A stretch of DNA of 64,000 bases from the NCBI RefSeq assembly GCF_000499385.1, contig NW_013654619.1, forward strand, positions 1-64,000, given 5' to 3'. Source of the DNA: Eimeria necatrix. Its lineage: Eukaryota > Apicomplexa > Conoidasida > Eucoccidiorida > Eimeriidae. Within the stretch, counting starts at the first letter, position 1; each line of letters begins with the position of its first letter. The notes below the pieces were generated by a model, which ran no database searches, had not been told where the DNA came from, and worked only from the letters and a program-made list of their open reading frames with translations. The position numbers and the translations under genes were made by a program. Shown piece by piece: positions 12,114 through 27,877 of this stretch.

Positions 12114-13039
12114 ATGGCTCACATCTTTCGCGCCGTTCGACCCCTCATAAATCCAAAGGGCTACAATAAAAAGCTAGTTTTTTGCCTGGCGACACGGACT
12201 AATGCTCCGCAGAGTACCGTGACCTCAGTGCCTCAGTCACGCACGGTTGTTTCAGATGCTACCGCCGAATCCTCATCTTCAAGCAGCAACTTGCCGCAGT
12301 TTGCTACATTTGAAGCTCTTCTAAAGGCCTGTGGAGGACCGGAAGACCCAGTGTATAAACGTCTGGTGGAGCGCAGCACAGCAGCGTATAATGAAGAGAG
12401 AGAGAGCGTGGATGCCCACTTATTACCTCTGCTGAAGCAGAACAGAGTCGTGTTGTTCATGGAAGGCACAGTAGATAGGCCTAAATCTCTCGCATCCATG
12501 AACGTTGTCAAAATGCTGACACAGCTCCAGAGTGTGCCTCTCATGGCAATCGACGTCACCACCCATCCGGCTATACTGGGATTCGCGCTAACTCATGGGT
12601 AAGGTTGTCGTTTCGCATTACATAAAGCCAGTTCAGCACTCGCACTTATGAACCGCCTGAACAGCCACGGACCAAAGAATAAACTGTGAAAGTTGTCGCC
12701 GTGGCCACAGCCGATGCTGGGTGGCGGGAAACAAATCTTGTTGTGGGAGGTGCCGTGGAGTCTCTTTAATTAATGCTAGCCTGTGGAAAAGCTGCAGACA
12801 GCTATGCATTGCAGTGCTGATGACGTTCGTGTTAAATTCAAACATAGGCTGTTTTCCACTCCTGTCTGTTCAGGAAGAAGACCCGATGCCCGTTCCTATT
12901 TCTTGATGGCGTTTGCCTTGGTTCTCACGACACATTGGTGCAGCTTTACCAAAGCGGAGTTCTGGCGAAGCAAATTGCAGGCCAACTGCCTCCGACGAGC
13001 CCATATTTCCCTGGAGAGCTACCCATTGCGTTGTACTGA
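12114..13039 (+). CDS. monothiol glutaredoxin-like protein lacking the CGFS cysteine
   Basis: Two exons, 12114-12598 and 12874-13039. Donor GG|GTAAGG and acceptor TTCAG|G rejoin in phase, giving 216 residues. Residues 1-~50 are basic then Ser/Thr-rich, like an organelle presequence. The body follows the monothiol glutaredoxin (GRX5/GRXS) order: VVLFMEGT strand, a helix ending VVKMLTQL, the MAIDVTTHP strand, then FLFLDGVCLGSHDTL (equivalent to the PQLYVxGxxxGGxD region) and the LVQLYQSGVL helix. Where active monothiol enzymes have P-x-CGFS, this protein reads P-K-SLAS, so the Fe-S/glutathione-ligating cysteine is gone. The WPTIPQ segment is also altered (KTRCPFLFL). CGFS glutaredoxins transfer [2Fe-2S] clusters. 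This one may be a non-catalytic scaffold, or may use the Cys near residue 167. The fold call is good; the function is open. Confidence 0.7.
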
Positions 13040-13853
13040 AGTTTGTGAAGCTTGTGGTGGACCCTTTGGTGTGGCCAGCCGTACTGCCAACGCGAATTAG
13101 GCTCACACTTCAGAGCTTCAACTTAGCGAAGTGCGTGGCACTGCAAACTGGCCCACGTAACACTGTGTTTCGTTGCCTCTTCACACTTTGTGAGTGTTGG
13201 CTTCTGCAGAAGTCAGTGGCTTCAAGCTAGAAGCCCAGCCCGTGTTCTCGCAAAACAATACGCATAAAGAGGGCATGCAGGCGCAATGCCGTGTGCGTTT
13301 GCCGGAATTGGGGTGTTCTTGGGGGTATTCTCGGGTTCAGGTTGGTGCATAGCGTTTTCGGAAGTTACGAACTTCGCAGCTTCATCTTGCATTTTTTGGA
13401 TTTAGGAGCATTGTAATGGCCAGAAAAAAGAGCGCAAATCAACGATTTGCTGATTTAGAGGCGAGACCAGATAGGTACGAGACTAGATGATAGCTGATCA
13501 GCACCATGATGCATGGAACTCGAGCTGATGAGTGGTTAGGGGTGTACATACACTCCATCAGCGCAGCCGGCCGTCATTTTTCTGTTTCTTGATGACCAAG
13601 CGTCCGCCGGTCTTACACAAGCGAAATTTCATTACATATGATTCGTGAATTCCAACAGTGACTGAGATCAATCGAAAAGCTCCCCATTTTCGAGACAAAC
13701 AGAACCAGAAACGCATTACTTGAACGGCACAAGTGAAGTGCTGATCAGCAGTGCAGTGCAGAGAGGTGCACATCATATATGAATTTCACGGCTTTCTAGC
13801 TAAAGAAATATCAGGAAAAAGCTCAGAAGAGCCGGCTTGTGGCTTCAATTTAA
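13040..13853. other. intergenic, nothing recognised
   Basis: 3' flank of the glutaredoxin-like gene and 5' flank of the small membrane orphan. Only short chance frames are present. Confidence 0.5.
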
Positions 13854-14249
13854 ATGCGACCATCATGGTTGGGGAATGGGGTCTGGTTTTCGTTGGCGCT
13901 TGCACCGTTGGTCGTCTTTCTGATGTTAGCTCCACAAGTCAAAGCCTATCCTCCACCTATCGAACTCGAGGGCGACGTGCAGGAAGCGGAGGCTCATGTC
14001 GTTTCCTCAACGAAAGGCAAGGAATCTTTCCACTGGCGTCGCTCCTGGCTTCATAAGTACAATTTTGCAGCTGTCTCATACTCAATACTGCTACCTCACG
14101 TTCCTACCACCGTGACAGCAGAGGATTTCTCAGCACGGTACGAGTTTAATTCGCATTCCTGGAGGCATTTGGCATTGGGCATTTGTCTAGTTTGCATGTT
14201 ATGGCGCTGCAGAGTGATTGCGAACAAGGTCCTGAAGGTTAGTGAGTGA
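13854..14249 (+). CDS. hypothetical secreted/membrane-anchored small protein
   Basis: A single-exon candidate of 131 residues. The ATG has A at -3 and opens a frame with a clear signal peptide (hydrophobic LALAPLVVFLMLAP, probable cleavage after VKA near residue 31). A 70-residue acidic to basic spacer follows. Near the C-terminus there is a second hydrophobic segment (HLALGICLVCMLW, about residues 106-118), then a short basic tail. The plan resembles the minus-strand candidate at 4.8-5.3 kb (signal peptide, short ectodomain, one TM, basic tail), although no sequence similarity was evident by eye. No known domain. It could be real or could be one exon of a longer gene. Confidence 0.4.
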   Translation: MRPSWLGNGVWFSLALAPLVVFLMLAPQVKAYPPPIELEGDVQEAEAHVVSSTKGKESFHWRRSWLHKYNFAAVSYSILLPHVPTTVTAEDFSARYEFNSHSWRHLALGICLVCMLWRCRVIANKVLKVSE

Positions 14250-15618
14250 ATAGGCCAAGCCGAGTACGCAGATTAGGGCAAAGTCCAACAGATAAGTGTT
14301 CAAAAGACTCCCTTAGACTGGCACTTTCGACTCGCTGAGGTGGGTACTCTGCAGATGATGCAGCTTACGTCTAAGATGTAGCGTCCTAGCTGCATGCAGG
14401 AAATTCCACAAGGTATCAAGCTCGTACTGCCGGTCGAAGTAGAGAGGCGCCCGGGCAAGCCTAATTCAATCCCTCGCCTGGGAACCATTTCTTATTGAAC
14501 GCTTACAGGAGACTATACAGGGGCCGTTTGGCGAGCTACTGTTGTAGTACCAGCGAAAATTCAAAGATTGCAGACGAGCAATGTGCCTGCACGTAAGCTG
14601 CGGCATCCACTCAAGTACTGCAGAAGCGGCCACTCATGTTGTGCCTGCACCCACCAATAGAAGGCCCCACAGTCGCTGGGGGGGGCGCAGCGGGTGTTAG
14701 TGTGCGGGGACGCCTTCCCACTGAAACGACTAGGGGATTGCAAAGGCCTTCCAGCGGTTTGCCTATGCCTTACCCCTTGGGTAGGGGAGCAGCCACTGGC
14801 CCAAGTGGACCACCACCGCGACATCGCGAAAAGCCGTTACCCTCTGCTTCGGTTTCCGAAAGCCTGCCCTTACCATCTTTTGACAACTGAAACGCATGTG
14901 AACCGCCAACATGATAGCTATACTTCTTGTGTCTTGCGAATAGAGCTCTTTACACATTCAAAAGCATTTTACTTGTTTCTTGCGAATGGAGCTTTTCACC
15001 CATACCAAAGCATTTTAGAATGCTAGCTCCGCACAGCTACCTCAACTGTACGAAGAGAATGTCAGGAACAGGGGGGAAAGCATGTGGGTAGCTTCTGTCA
15101 ACCCACGAAAAGCCTGTCCAACAGCCTTTGTCAGTGCGGCATCCAAACTGCATATGCAACGCGCAAATTTATGTGGAAAGGTACGCAAATATCTGAGTTG
15201 CAATACCCTTCACACACGTAAACAAAGCTTACTACGTCGCAAGCGTAATAAGCTGCAAGAATTTTTCACAAAGAAAAATTGATACTGGCAAGATCAGATG
15301 CTCGCTGGTTAAATGCTTAAGCATCTTTGAACGCGTGCTTGAGATGGTTGACAGTCCTTTAAGCCTAAAAGAAGGAATTGTCTGTCATCTCATTCAGCGA
15401 TTGGCAGAGTATTTCTGCACCAACATTAAAAAATTGTGATGCTGCGCTGTCTAGAGGCACAGCGTAGCAGGGACTCGCTCTCCAGAAGGGGTCTTTACGA
15501 AAAATCCCCACTGCACGTCATCCGGCCTCATGCAATTCCTCCCATTTGGTGAAGCAAGACGCCCCTCCCAGCGCATAGAAGCAGCACTTCTAGTTACGCG
15601 ATAACCAACGATCTTGTC
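14250..15618. other. intergenic with tandem duplication
   Basis: No convincing gene. It contains a locally GC-rich stretch with a run of G (about 14675-14700) and the 46-nt tandem duplication listed separately. It is the 3' flank of the peptidase gene. Confidence 0.5.
14926..15017. repeat. tandem duplication, two 46-nt units
   Basis: Units 14926-14971 and 14972-15017 lie head to tail and agree at 39 of 46 positions. Each carries a TCTTGCGAAT start and an AAAGCATTTTA end. This is likely an old replication-slippage duplication in non-coding DNA. Confidence 0.75.
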
Positions 15619-18600
15619 CTATGTTGGAGCAATGGAAAGGTCTCCACTGCCCGAGGCACGAAGCCGCGTCTTCGAAGGCGTTACGGATGGGCCATTTATT
15701 GCATGCTTGGGAGGTCGAGAAAGAGCAGCTGGTGGAACGGGACCTGAGACACCAATAGCTTCCCACATGCTTTCCCGACGCATACCAAGCGACAGCAACA
15801 GCGAATGGATGTCCTGGAGAGTTATGCTGTTGACAATACGCTCAAAATCTGCAAAGTATGAACCGGTCTTTCGAGGAACCTGCATGCACAGAAATAACGA
15901 AATCGCCCTACATGTAACATATTGTGCCGCGTAGCGTTACCATGTTGAAGGTGCACGAGAGCACGGTCCTTAGCAGAAACTTTCTGGGCCGCCGCTTTCG
16001 AACTTCTCAGGCATTCATCTGTGTGCTTGCTCACATCACTTAGCTGTAGGCCGCCAAGAAGATCGAGCCAGTACCGCGCGTATTTGCGATCGTGCTCATG
16101 CCTCATAAGTACTTGCTGCTTAGCCCCTTCGAGCTGTGACTGCAGTAGGGGACGAACGGTTTTTAGCTGCTGCAGCGCTACATGCGTTGCTTCAAGGACC
16201 CGTTCCGCTTCTTCTGGTTGAGTGTGGACTGTAATAATGAAAATACCCCCACGAAGAATGTCAAATGACATCACGTCGAACGCCGCTTCATATGTTAATC
16301 TCTGTTCCTCTCGCAGGATCGAGAAAAGACGCTTGGTTACTAGCTCTTGCAAGATCCAGAGAGCCACACGAGGGAAGGCTGGATGCTTCCTGTGCTCACT
16401 GGCGGCTAAGTCTACCCTTTGCTGGTGAACTTCCGGTGTTGTTTCCTCCATGCTGCTCGGTGTGGAGTCGTTCTTGCGTTCTACGGCATCCATATGCTCC
16501 CATATCCACGAGCCATCAGGGTTCCGGCCCCATCGATTACACGCGAAGCCTCCAATATGCACCACAGCACGCGTCTCGCTATCCCGCACAAAGACGTGCA
16601 GCCGCCTACCCCAGGCCTTCGCCCAATTACCAGATGAAAGGCTGTCACCTGTGTTTGGCGGCAGACTGGATTTCTGCACCCCGCCATGTGCTGCCGCTAC
16701 TTGAAGATTATAGTAAGGGGAGTACAACGAGATTTGGCTGGGCTCCGTAGGACGCCCTGCCCACTGTAGTTCCGCTTCATTTATCTGCTTTGGTACAATT
16801 GTGCCCAAATACTTCCCTGCCAATTTCGCAACGTGAGCCGAGTCCACATCACCGGCGACCGTCACTTCAACCTCGCCGCGAGCTAGCTGTCTTTCAATGA
16901 GAAAGCGTATTTCCTTCTCCACGAAATGCAAGTCAAGGCTTGAAGTTACGCCAGAATTAAATGCATCAAAGCGAGGATCACGTCCAGTCATGCTGAATAT
17001 CAGCTCTCCCAGAGAATAACCCTGAAAAAAGTTCACAAAGGACTTAGCTCCCGTTGCCACAAATTACAGCTTTGCGCGGCAGGCTGAAGTAACAGGTTAC
17101 AGACTGTGACCTAATCATGTAAAGCAAAGAACTACAGGCAGTTGCGCACCACCAGATCTCGAGTGTAGGCGTGGTAATCCATGAGGACGCGATGCTTCGC
17201 GCGCCGAAAGGCTGAATCTTCGAAGCGAAATGCAGTGAAAATCAGGTGCAGAAGCTGCATGGCGCTTTCAAGGGTAGAGATCTTGCCAGACTTGTCAGCT
17301 TTTCCTACGCCGGCATCTCTAGACGCAAAGGCCGGTGTGCTGATATCAATGGCAAGGAACTCGTCCAAGCACTCTATGCTGACTCCTGCGGCATCCAGTT
17401 CAAATAAATAAAGGCACAAATCGCCAGCCAGGAAAAGCTAGTGCACACTGAATCTGGTCAATAGCCTCAGAAAAGACCGACCGGCACGACCAAAGACAAT
17501 TGCGACAGGTCCAAATTTGTGTGTGCAAAAAGCAACGCGGTCAATCACATGCTGAGTATTAGCTTCTTTGCTCGTTCGGAGTCGCCAGCAACGCAGAAGC
17601 CTGAATCCTACTCTAACAATAAGAACGTGGTACTTTACAAGAGGGACCCCCTGCACAAACGGTATTCGAAGTGAATATGTCGCAACTTCCTGCACAGCAG
17701 CATTCAGTGTGAACGTTGCCTTGGAACGGACCTATAAGCCTTTCCTGACAGAACGTTTCAATCTGCTGACGCGTATACGGACCCAAAGCCCCTCCCTCCA
17801 TCATTGTAGCGGCACCGACGACCATTGCTGCGCTGTGTTTCCTCAAAGATTCAGGACTTCCGCTGTCTGCGACGCTCTTCGAGAAGTTTAGCGCAGAAGC
17901 CAGCCTGCCTCCTGTGAGCGAATAAAACCAAGCTTTCACCAGCACTCTACTGGAAGCGAAAACAAAAATAATTATCGACCAACATTTGTTGGCAAATATG
18001 TAAATGTAACCCATCCATAGTACCAGGTCACAACACGTACCAGGAATCAGCACGCGGATCAGCGCGGACCCGCGTTCTTCAGCCAGCGGCTTTACAGTAA
18101 GCTTAATGCCATTTGCATACTTCAGGACCCGCGCGTCTGGCCCAGCCTCGTCCAGCTTCCGTGACATTGGAATTTCTCTTCCCGCCCTTTGCTCCAGCTC
18201 CATCGATTGCTCGTTCGTCAACAAGTATTTCGGCGCCTGTATATCAGGGCAGAAATGAAAGAGCCTATAGCCCTTCTTCAAAATCAAAATCCAGTAAGTG
18301 GGGCGGAGTTTCGTTGTAAACGCTGCTTCTAAACGTTGCTTCTCCCAGAGCCTACGAAATTGAAAAGCCTTTGTACGCAGAGCTTACCTGAACCCCCTCC
18401 CTGTGGAAATTGATCGGACAGGTCATGGCGTCGCATATTTCCCTAAGAATTGATTCCTCAGGAATTGCAAGTTTCCCCTTGCAAGCACTGCTGGCAGTCG
18501 TCTCATCAACTGCATGGGGCGAGGCAGGGGCTTCCGGCGCGATTTCTGCTACTCCTAGCTGCTCCGACTCGATATGGCCTTGCAGCTGTGTGGAAGGCAC

Positions 18601-21117
18601 GCGCCTCCTTGGGGGGTTACAGTCGCTACGTTGGCTTCCCGCTTGTGCAAGGAAAGTGCAGATGGCGTCAGGTCCTGCGTGTTTTCCATCCCTATCAATA
18701 GGTTCACTCATCCATTTCAACATGTTTCGTGTTTCTGCATTTACAAGATCAAGCAGTTTGCTCATTCCCCTCGGGTCTGGATTGTCCGTCCCTGCACTCT
18801 TCCCGCCAGGGCCTGATTGAGGTGATTCCCACACGCCGCCTCTGGCGAGGAACAGTGCAAGCTCACGCTCGTCCTCAAGATGAACTACAGAGTGCCCACA
18901 GGCAGCGCAGTCCATGAGCAGCCGTAGCATGTCAGCAGACGAGAGCGACTGCATATGCATTCTGTCGAGATTTACCCTATATGAGTCCAACAGACTCGCC
19001 AATTCCGCCATACTCAGTCCATGCTCCGCCATCTGGCGTACCTGAACGGCCCACGATTTCAGCAAGTCTAACACTGAACATAACCCTAGCTCCTGGATCC
19101 TGGAAGTATTCACCTTTATCGCCCATGAGAAGATAGAAAAGCATAACTATCACTGAAGTTGAAATTTCACAGTAAGAGCATACCAACCGAGAAAGCCCCA
19201 GTCAAAAGAGAATGAATGCTTCGATCAACTGTCTAGGGGTCAACCGTGCGGTCTGCGCTCCTCAATAAAGCGAGAAGAATCGCGTACCTCTTCGATGGCA
19301 ACGCGCACAGCATCACGCCAGCGGCCTTGATCAGCCTCGGCTTCAACACTAACAATGCGGCACCCCTCTTTAACTGACTCAGTGTCTGCAACTTCAACAC
19401 GCATCCATGTGTCGTCCGCTCTCCGACATCGCTCCGTCAGTCTTACGGCGAGGGCCTGCAGGGCAAGCTTCCGGGAGAGAAGGCGGAAGAAATCTTCCGC
19501 AGTACGCAGCGGCGCTATCGGGAGCTTCCGGAGGAAGAGCAGCGAGAAGTGCTGCAGCAAAGGATGCTGCCATACATGCAAGCGGGACCTTAGAGAGCGT
19601 CTAAGGGATGCCGATGTTTTCTCTTGAGCCTTCAAATCTACATTTGGCACCTCTATTTTGGTATCAGTTACTTCCGAACAAGCCCCAGAACTAGCAGTTC
19701 TGTCACCCCTGATCCAAGAATGGGTCAAAGGAGGGAAGAAGACCGAACTGCAAAAGTATCGCCGCACACCGCAACAAACGCCAATGGCGATGTAAAAATA
19801 CAATATGATATTTTCCAGTGATGTTAAAAACTAAAAGCACTGTTTTGCGTTTTCTCAACAATATTTCGTATGTGGAAAGGGGCAGGATGCTTAACATGGC
19901 ACGCACGCCTCCAAACTTTTCAGGATGCTCACTCTCTCTTTGCCGTTGTTTGTTGCCACTGGTCGCGGATTGCACACCATTCTTCAACCCCAGCCTTGTC
20001 TCCTCGAAGGGCTCCAAGGAGGTCATCTACATACTGGAAGGCCACTCGCGGTGCAACATCGCCCACAATAAAAAGTGTGGCGTTCTCTGGGCGGTAAAAG
20101 CGTGCGAAGAACTTCCGCACCTGGTCAACAGTCCAGCTGCGGAGAAGCTGCATGTCCCCGATAGGAAAACGGGAGGGAAGAATAGTATCACTGTGAAGTT
20201 TGGACAGTTGAGCCTGTTCCTTCCTGTACAAAATTGTGTTCACTAGGGACGACTCTGAAAGGACTGCAGCCTTCTCCTTAAGAAGCCGTTCTACTGTGAA
20301 CTGCGTGGGGGCCTGAGGGCAGAATGAAAAACCCACACAACGGAGGAATTTAAAGGCAGAGTCTGGAGCACCAAAAGGTAGAAGGGATGAAAAACAGTCT
20401 AACTTTTAGGACTACCCCTGAGGCGCATCAAGTGTACACCGCAACAGTAGAATCCTAAAGTACCGTGAGGACTTCTCGCATCATTTCCAGTGCGGCTCTC
20501 AGCCGGCGCAGACTCCAGGCGTGGCTACCCTCAGCCCTTTCCCAGTCTATGCCGTGTGGCTTCTGAATTTGCGCACTGCTTCCCCCTCTCCAGCTGGCGA
20601 AATAGACCGTGTGATGGAAGTCTGTGAAGGCGTTAGCCTCGCCCTGTAGAGACAGGACTTCTCCCCTTTTTCGGTTGCCCATAAAAACGAGGTGCTCGCA
20701 AAGGTGAGCCATTCCCTGCTCAGTTTCATCTTCTGCTGTGCTGCCAGCATGCATTTCTAAGTGAATCTCTAAGCTGCCTTCTGGGTGAGCATGGGGCAGC
20801 ATATATACTTCCAATCCGGAATCCAAAATCCGCCGCTGCAAGTATGGGTGAAGAGGTAAGGGCGTAGACGAAAACAAAGGCGTCGCCCCGCTTCCTTTTG
20901 TGATACTCGGGGAAGCTGTTTGGGAATTTTCCTGACTTGTGGAATCTCCATCAAAATACCTATTTGCCGCGCATAAGCGATGACACTTTGGGTTACGACT
21001 TGTTAAAAACTGTGCATGCTTCTGTTCTTTCCATGTACTGCAGCCACCACCCGGTGGCGGTAGTTGTATAGCCGGCCGGGCCCTCGGCGCCGTGGCAGAC
21101 GTCAACAGCCGGAACAT
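15619..21117 (-). CDS. SPP: stromal processing peptidase-like M16 metalloprotease (apicoplast)
   Basis: At least nine exons. Exons fixed by phase are 20464-21117, 19933-20312, 19288-19708, 18388-19092 and 18041-18236. Exon 6 starts at 17911, exon 7 lies around 17.15-17.39 kb, and the last two are about 15912-17021 and 15619-15879. The product is about 1,380 residues. Exon 1 encodes an N-terminal leader and then the inverted zinc site HLCEH (about residues 138-142). NAFTDFHHTVYF follows downstream, and exon 2 has LLKEKAAVLSE (the third zinc ligand Glu), LPSRFPIGD and FIVGDV. This is the order seen in plant and Plasmodium stromal processing peptidases, which cleave transit peptides from imported plastid proteins. 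The first ATG is used; the MFRLL start could be a weak signal sequence. A polar low-complexity insertion lies in exon 4. The C-terminal M16 half (GYSLGELIF onward) is present. The exon 6/7 junction is uncertain. Confidence 0.9.
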
Positions 21118-21829
21118 CTGCGCGCAAATAATCGCAAAACTATAAAAGTGCCTCACGCAGCACTGTTCTTCATCTATGCTGGTTCTAAGTTGTGTACGAT
21201 GTTCCGCTAGGGATGCTTGGTCTGCTAAGTGATACTATGCCGCCTGCTTCCGCGCCGCATATATTTTATGGGAAAAGTTAGCACCACGCGATGGAATCGC
21301 GCCGCACAACAAAGTCAAAAAGCAGCTAACAGACGCCTTATGGAACATGAAATATTTCTTTTAAAACACGCGAGTTTGCTTGGGCTGCCACAAAGCTCAG
21401 CTCGGCAAATGGCCGCCAGAGCACGTGAGCAGTCCCTCGGAATAATTTTGCAGGCCGTCAAATTCCTTTTGTTTTTAGCCGCCCTATGCCCAATGCCATT
21501 TGCGCTCTAAATAACGGAGCGCTAGATATGGTAGCGAGACCGCCCGCTCGGCCTTCCCCTATTATTGCTGATACTCCTGTTGACCAATCTTCTTCTTGGC
21601 CCTTTCTGAAGCCTGAGCAGCAGCGCACTGCACTGCCATATCGCCCAGGACATGTCGCTTCTCCAAGCAGATGAGTTCCTTTCAACCTGGCAGCGGAAGC
21701 ACCTCGGGAGCCGAAGAGAGTGGCAGCTCCCCTTTTAGTCTGCGGCAGGTCGCTAACTCCATGTTGATTCCCACTTCTTGACGACTCCCGGACGTGGCAC
21801 CACTCTACCAACCAGGATTCTGTGAATAC
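21118..21829. other. intergenic between two apicoplast genes
   Basis: About 0.7 kb lies between the ALAD stop and the SPP start, both on the minus strand. It must hold the ALAD 3' end and the SPP promoter. No repeat or open frame of note. Confidence 0.5.
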
Positions 21830-25286
<3,457 letters not shown>

Positions 25287-27877
25287 CTTTACAACTTCCT
25301 TGTGTTCTGGCCACTCTGCTGATGTCTTGCGCAGAGCCTGTTTACTTATATTTTCCTTTCCTCTCAAGTGTACGGCTGAATTGTTCCCAGGTTCTATATG
25401 TCCAGAAGCTGGAGCACGAGACCCGCGTCAGGCTAGAACGACCGCACACAAGCCAGGCGACAGCACCCAATGAGCAGGGCAAACAGCTACCGCAGTACCA
25501 CAGGGACTATACTTCTGTGAGACATACACTGGTGGCAATGGCTCAACTAGTTTAACACTTCAGGCAAGTGTGCTTGACCCATAGATTCACTTTGAACGGC
25601 CACGGGATAAAGCCGCCCAATAAAGAAAAAGAAACAAAGTGTCGCTTGCTGACTTTTAACATCCGGATCCATGTAGGTTTGTAGAGGAGACGAGAGAGCT
25701 TGCTACTCTCCTTACTGTGTCTCCCTCCCCTGTCTACCCCACAGTCACTTGACGTAACCTCACGCAAGTGAGGGTACGGGTTGGCTGACAAGAATACCAA
25801 TATCTTGTGTCTGTGGCGTTACAAATGTAACCGTGGGAGATATAAGGGTCAATCCCATTGCAGGACGGCAAGGCATGCAGAGGCTCATGGAGCCTGCGGG
25901 GCCGTCGCAGCATGCGTGCTGTCCTTAAAACAATACCCGCATGTCTTCAATCTGTCAGCGTTGGAATCCGAAGAAACTGTGCAATCAAAGTACAAGGAAG
26001 CTCAGGAAGTAGCTCAACGCTGAGCAAAGAGCCCACCCTGCACCGAACACAGCTCGTCTCGATGACGCCAGAGCAGTTCCGCTTGTCTTCAAAGATACGA
26101 ATGAAATACACGCCGTTTGTGCCATCTACTTACAATAATGGCTTAGCCAAGTATCAAGTGGGTATATGATGCACATTTGCATAATGCTATCCAGTTTCAC
26201 CACTCCGCTGCTCGGTAAGTGTGTTCGTCGGCATGGCTGTTGCTCGTTGTTGCATATTGAGGCAATCTTCAACGGTCCACGGCTTGGACAGGGTCTTAAA
26301 GCGACAGCTGCAGTGTCTTTAAGCTATTTTTTATAGCCTCCGAGTTTTTCTGTCATACTGTCTAGTCTGGCTCCCAAATGACGGGCGTGCGAGGCCGTTT
26401 GTCAGGCTACCAATGCTTGCCAGCAGCTGCTGGGAAATTCTCAAAAGTGAAGGTGTTTCCGCTCAAGACGTGAGAAGTCTCAACGTCAAAAAAGAAACAG
26501 TTTACCCGGAGAACTGGTTGGGGGTCTTTTAACTAAGGTTTTTCTTTCTATCTAAGGCGTGCAACGGCAAGGCAACTTTGTGCAGTGCGGGATTTGGGTC
26601 CCCGCTGAAAGATCCGCACGTGTGGCTCATTCATAAGGCTCATCCGTGTCGCTTCAGACATTACAAATGCTTGTTTAGTTTCTGCTGAGCAGCAGAACAG
26701 CTGACCAAAAGGGCTGCCATGCCCGCCGTGAGCTCTGAGGTAGGCGTTTTGATGTCCAAACAACTGGAAAACCGGGAGCGAGTGTATTTCCAACTCTCAG
26801 AATACATTATTGGAGCCAGATATATGCGAATGATGCATACTTGTAGCTACTGAGGTGCAGCAGGTGTAGTGAATTTCTAGAGGTGTCCAGCCCTATTGTC
26901 CCTTCCGAATATCTACCCGTCTCGTGAACAGTTTCATTGTTAAAGTGCCATGATGGACAAGTATACATCGAACTTGTTTTCGGTGTAGGGAAGTTCTGAA
27001 CTCATAGATTGTTTATTCTTACTTTGCTCTTAGCCACTGCAATGCCAGTGCTGTTATGGTTAGGGGGAGCTCGTTCAACGAATATGTATTCGTAGTCAAT
27101 TAGCTAGGTTCAAAATTCCGGAGCACAACTATAAACCCTTCCGGGGGCACGACAGGCCGAAGAGGGAACTCGGCTGTTTTTTGAGTGGCCGAATACTTGT
27201 TTCTTATTTGCCTTTGTGAGATGTAGATCTCTTACACAGCACATGCCTCTCCGCAATGTGCTTAATATGGCACGACAGTTCCAGGAGGAGCTTCGTTGCT
27301 CCCTTTCAAACAACAAAACCAGCGTTTGTCATGGGTGTTTTTTCATGAGCAGTAGTGTCCTTTCTGAGCAAGCACAGTACTGAAGGTGGTGTAGGAGTAC
27401 ATACGTGCGTCTGCCTGTTTGTTCTGTGTCGATAAACGGTATATATGTAGTTGGATTAGCTAACGAAGGGGGATTCAAGAAATGAAGTAGACGTCGAACC
27501 AAACGCCAACAAGGCATACAACTTGTTTGCGTTGGGCGACAACAATGCCCTGCAAGCTACCTTTTCCCAGGAAGCCCTGGGCAGCACTTGCCAGATAGTG
27601 GAATGAAGCCACAATTTGAAACGTATTGTGGACTGAGGTCTGTCTCACCTGTGTTCTACTTTTACATACCGTCCTGCGTAGTGTCTTACAGGTACATCAT
27701 TGGCGGTCTAGACAGGAATCAGTTCCACTAGATGTGCCCCTGCCACACTTGACTGTTGCCTGAGTGAATGCTGGCCTTGCTGAAGGGGCAACCAGCTCCT
27801 AGTTTTAAACTACTGTTGCCAAAGCCTATGCTAAAGCCTACGTGGTTGAAGAAGCTGTGGCAGTGACCTGGCTGGGC
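25287..27877. other. intergenic, nothing recognised
   Basis: 2.6 kb holding the 5' flank of ALAD and the 3' flank of the ApiAP2 gene. Only short frames are found on either strand. No repeat array or RNA gene was identified. Confidence 0.5.
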
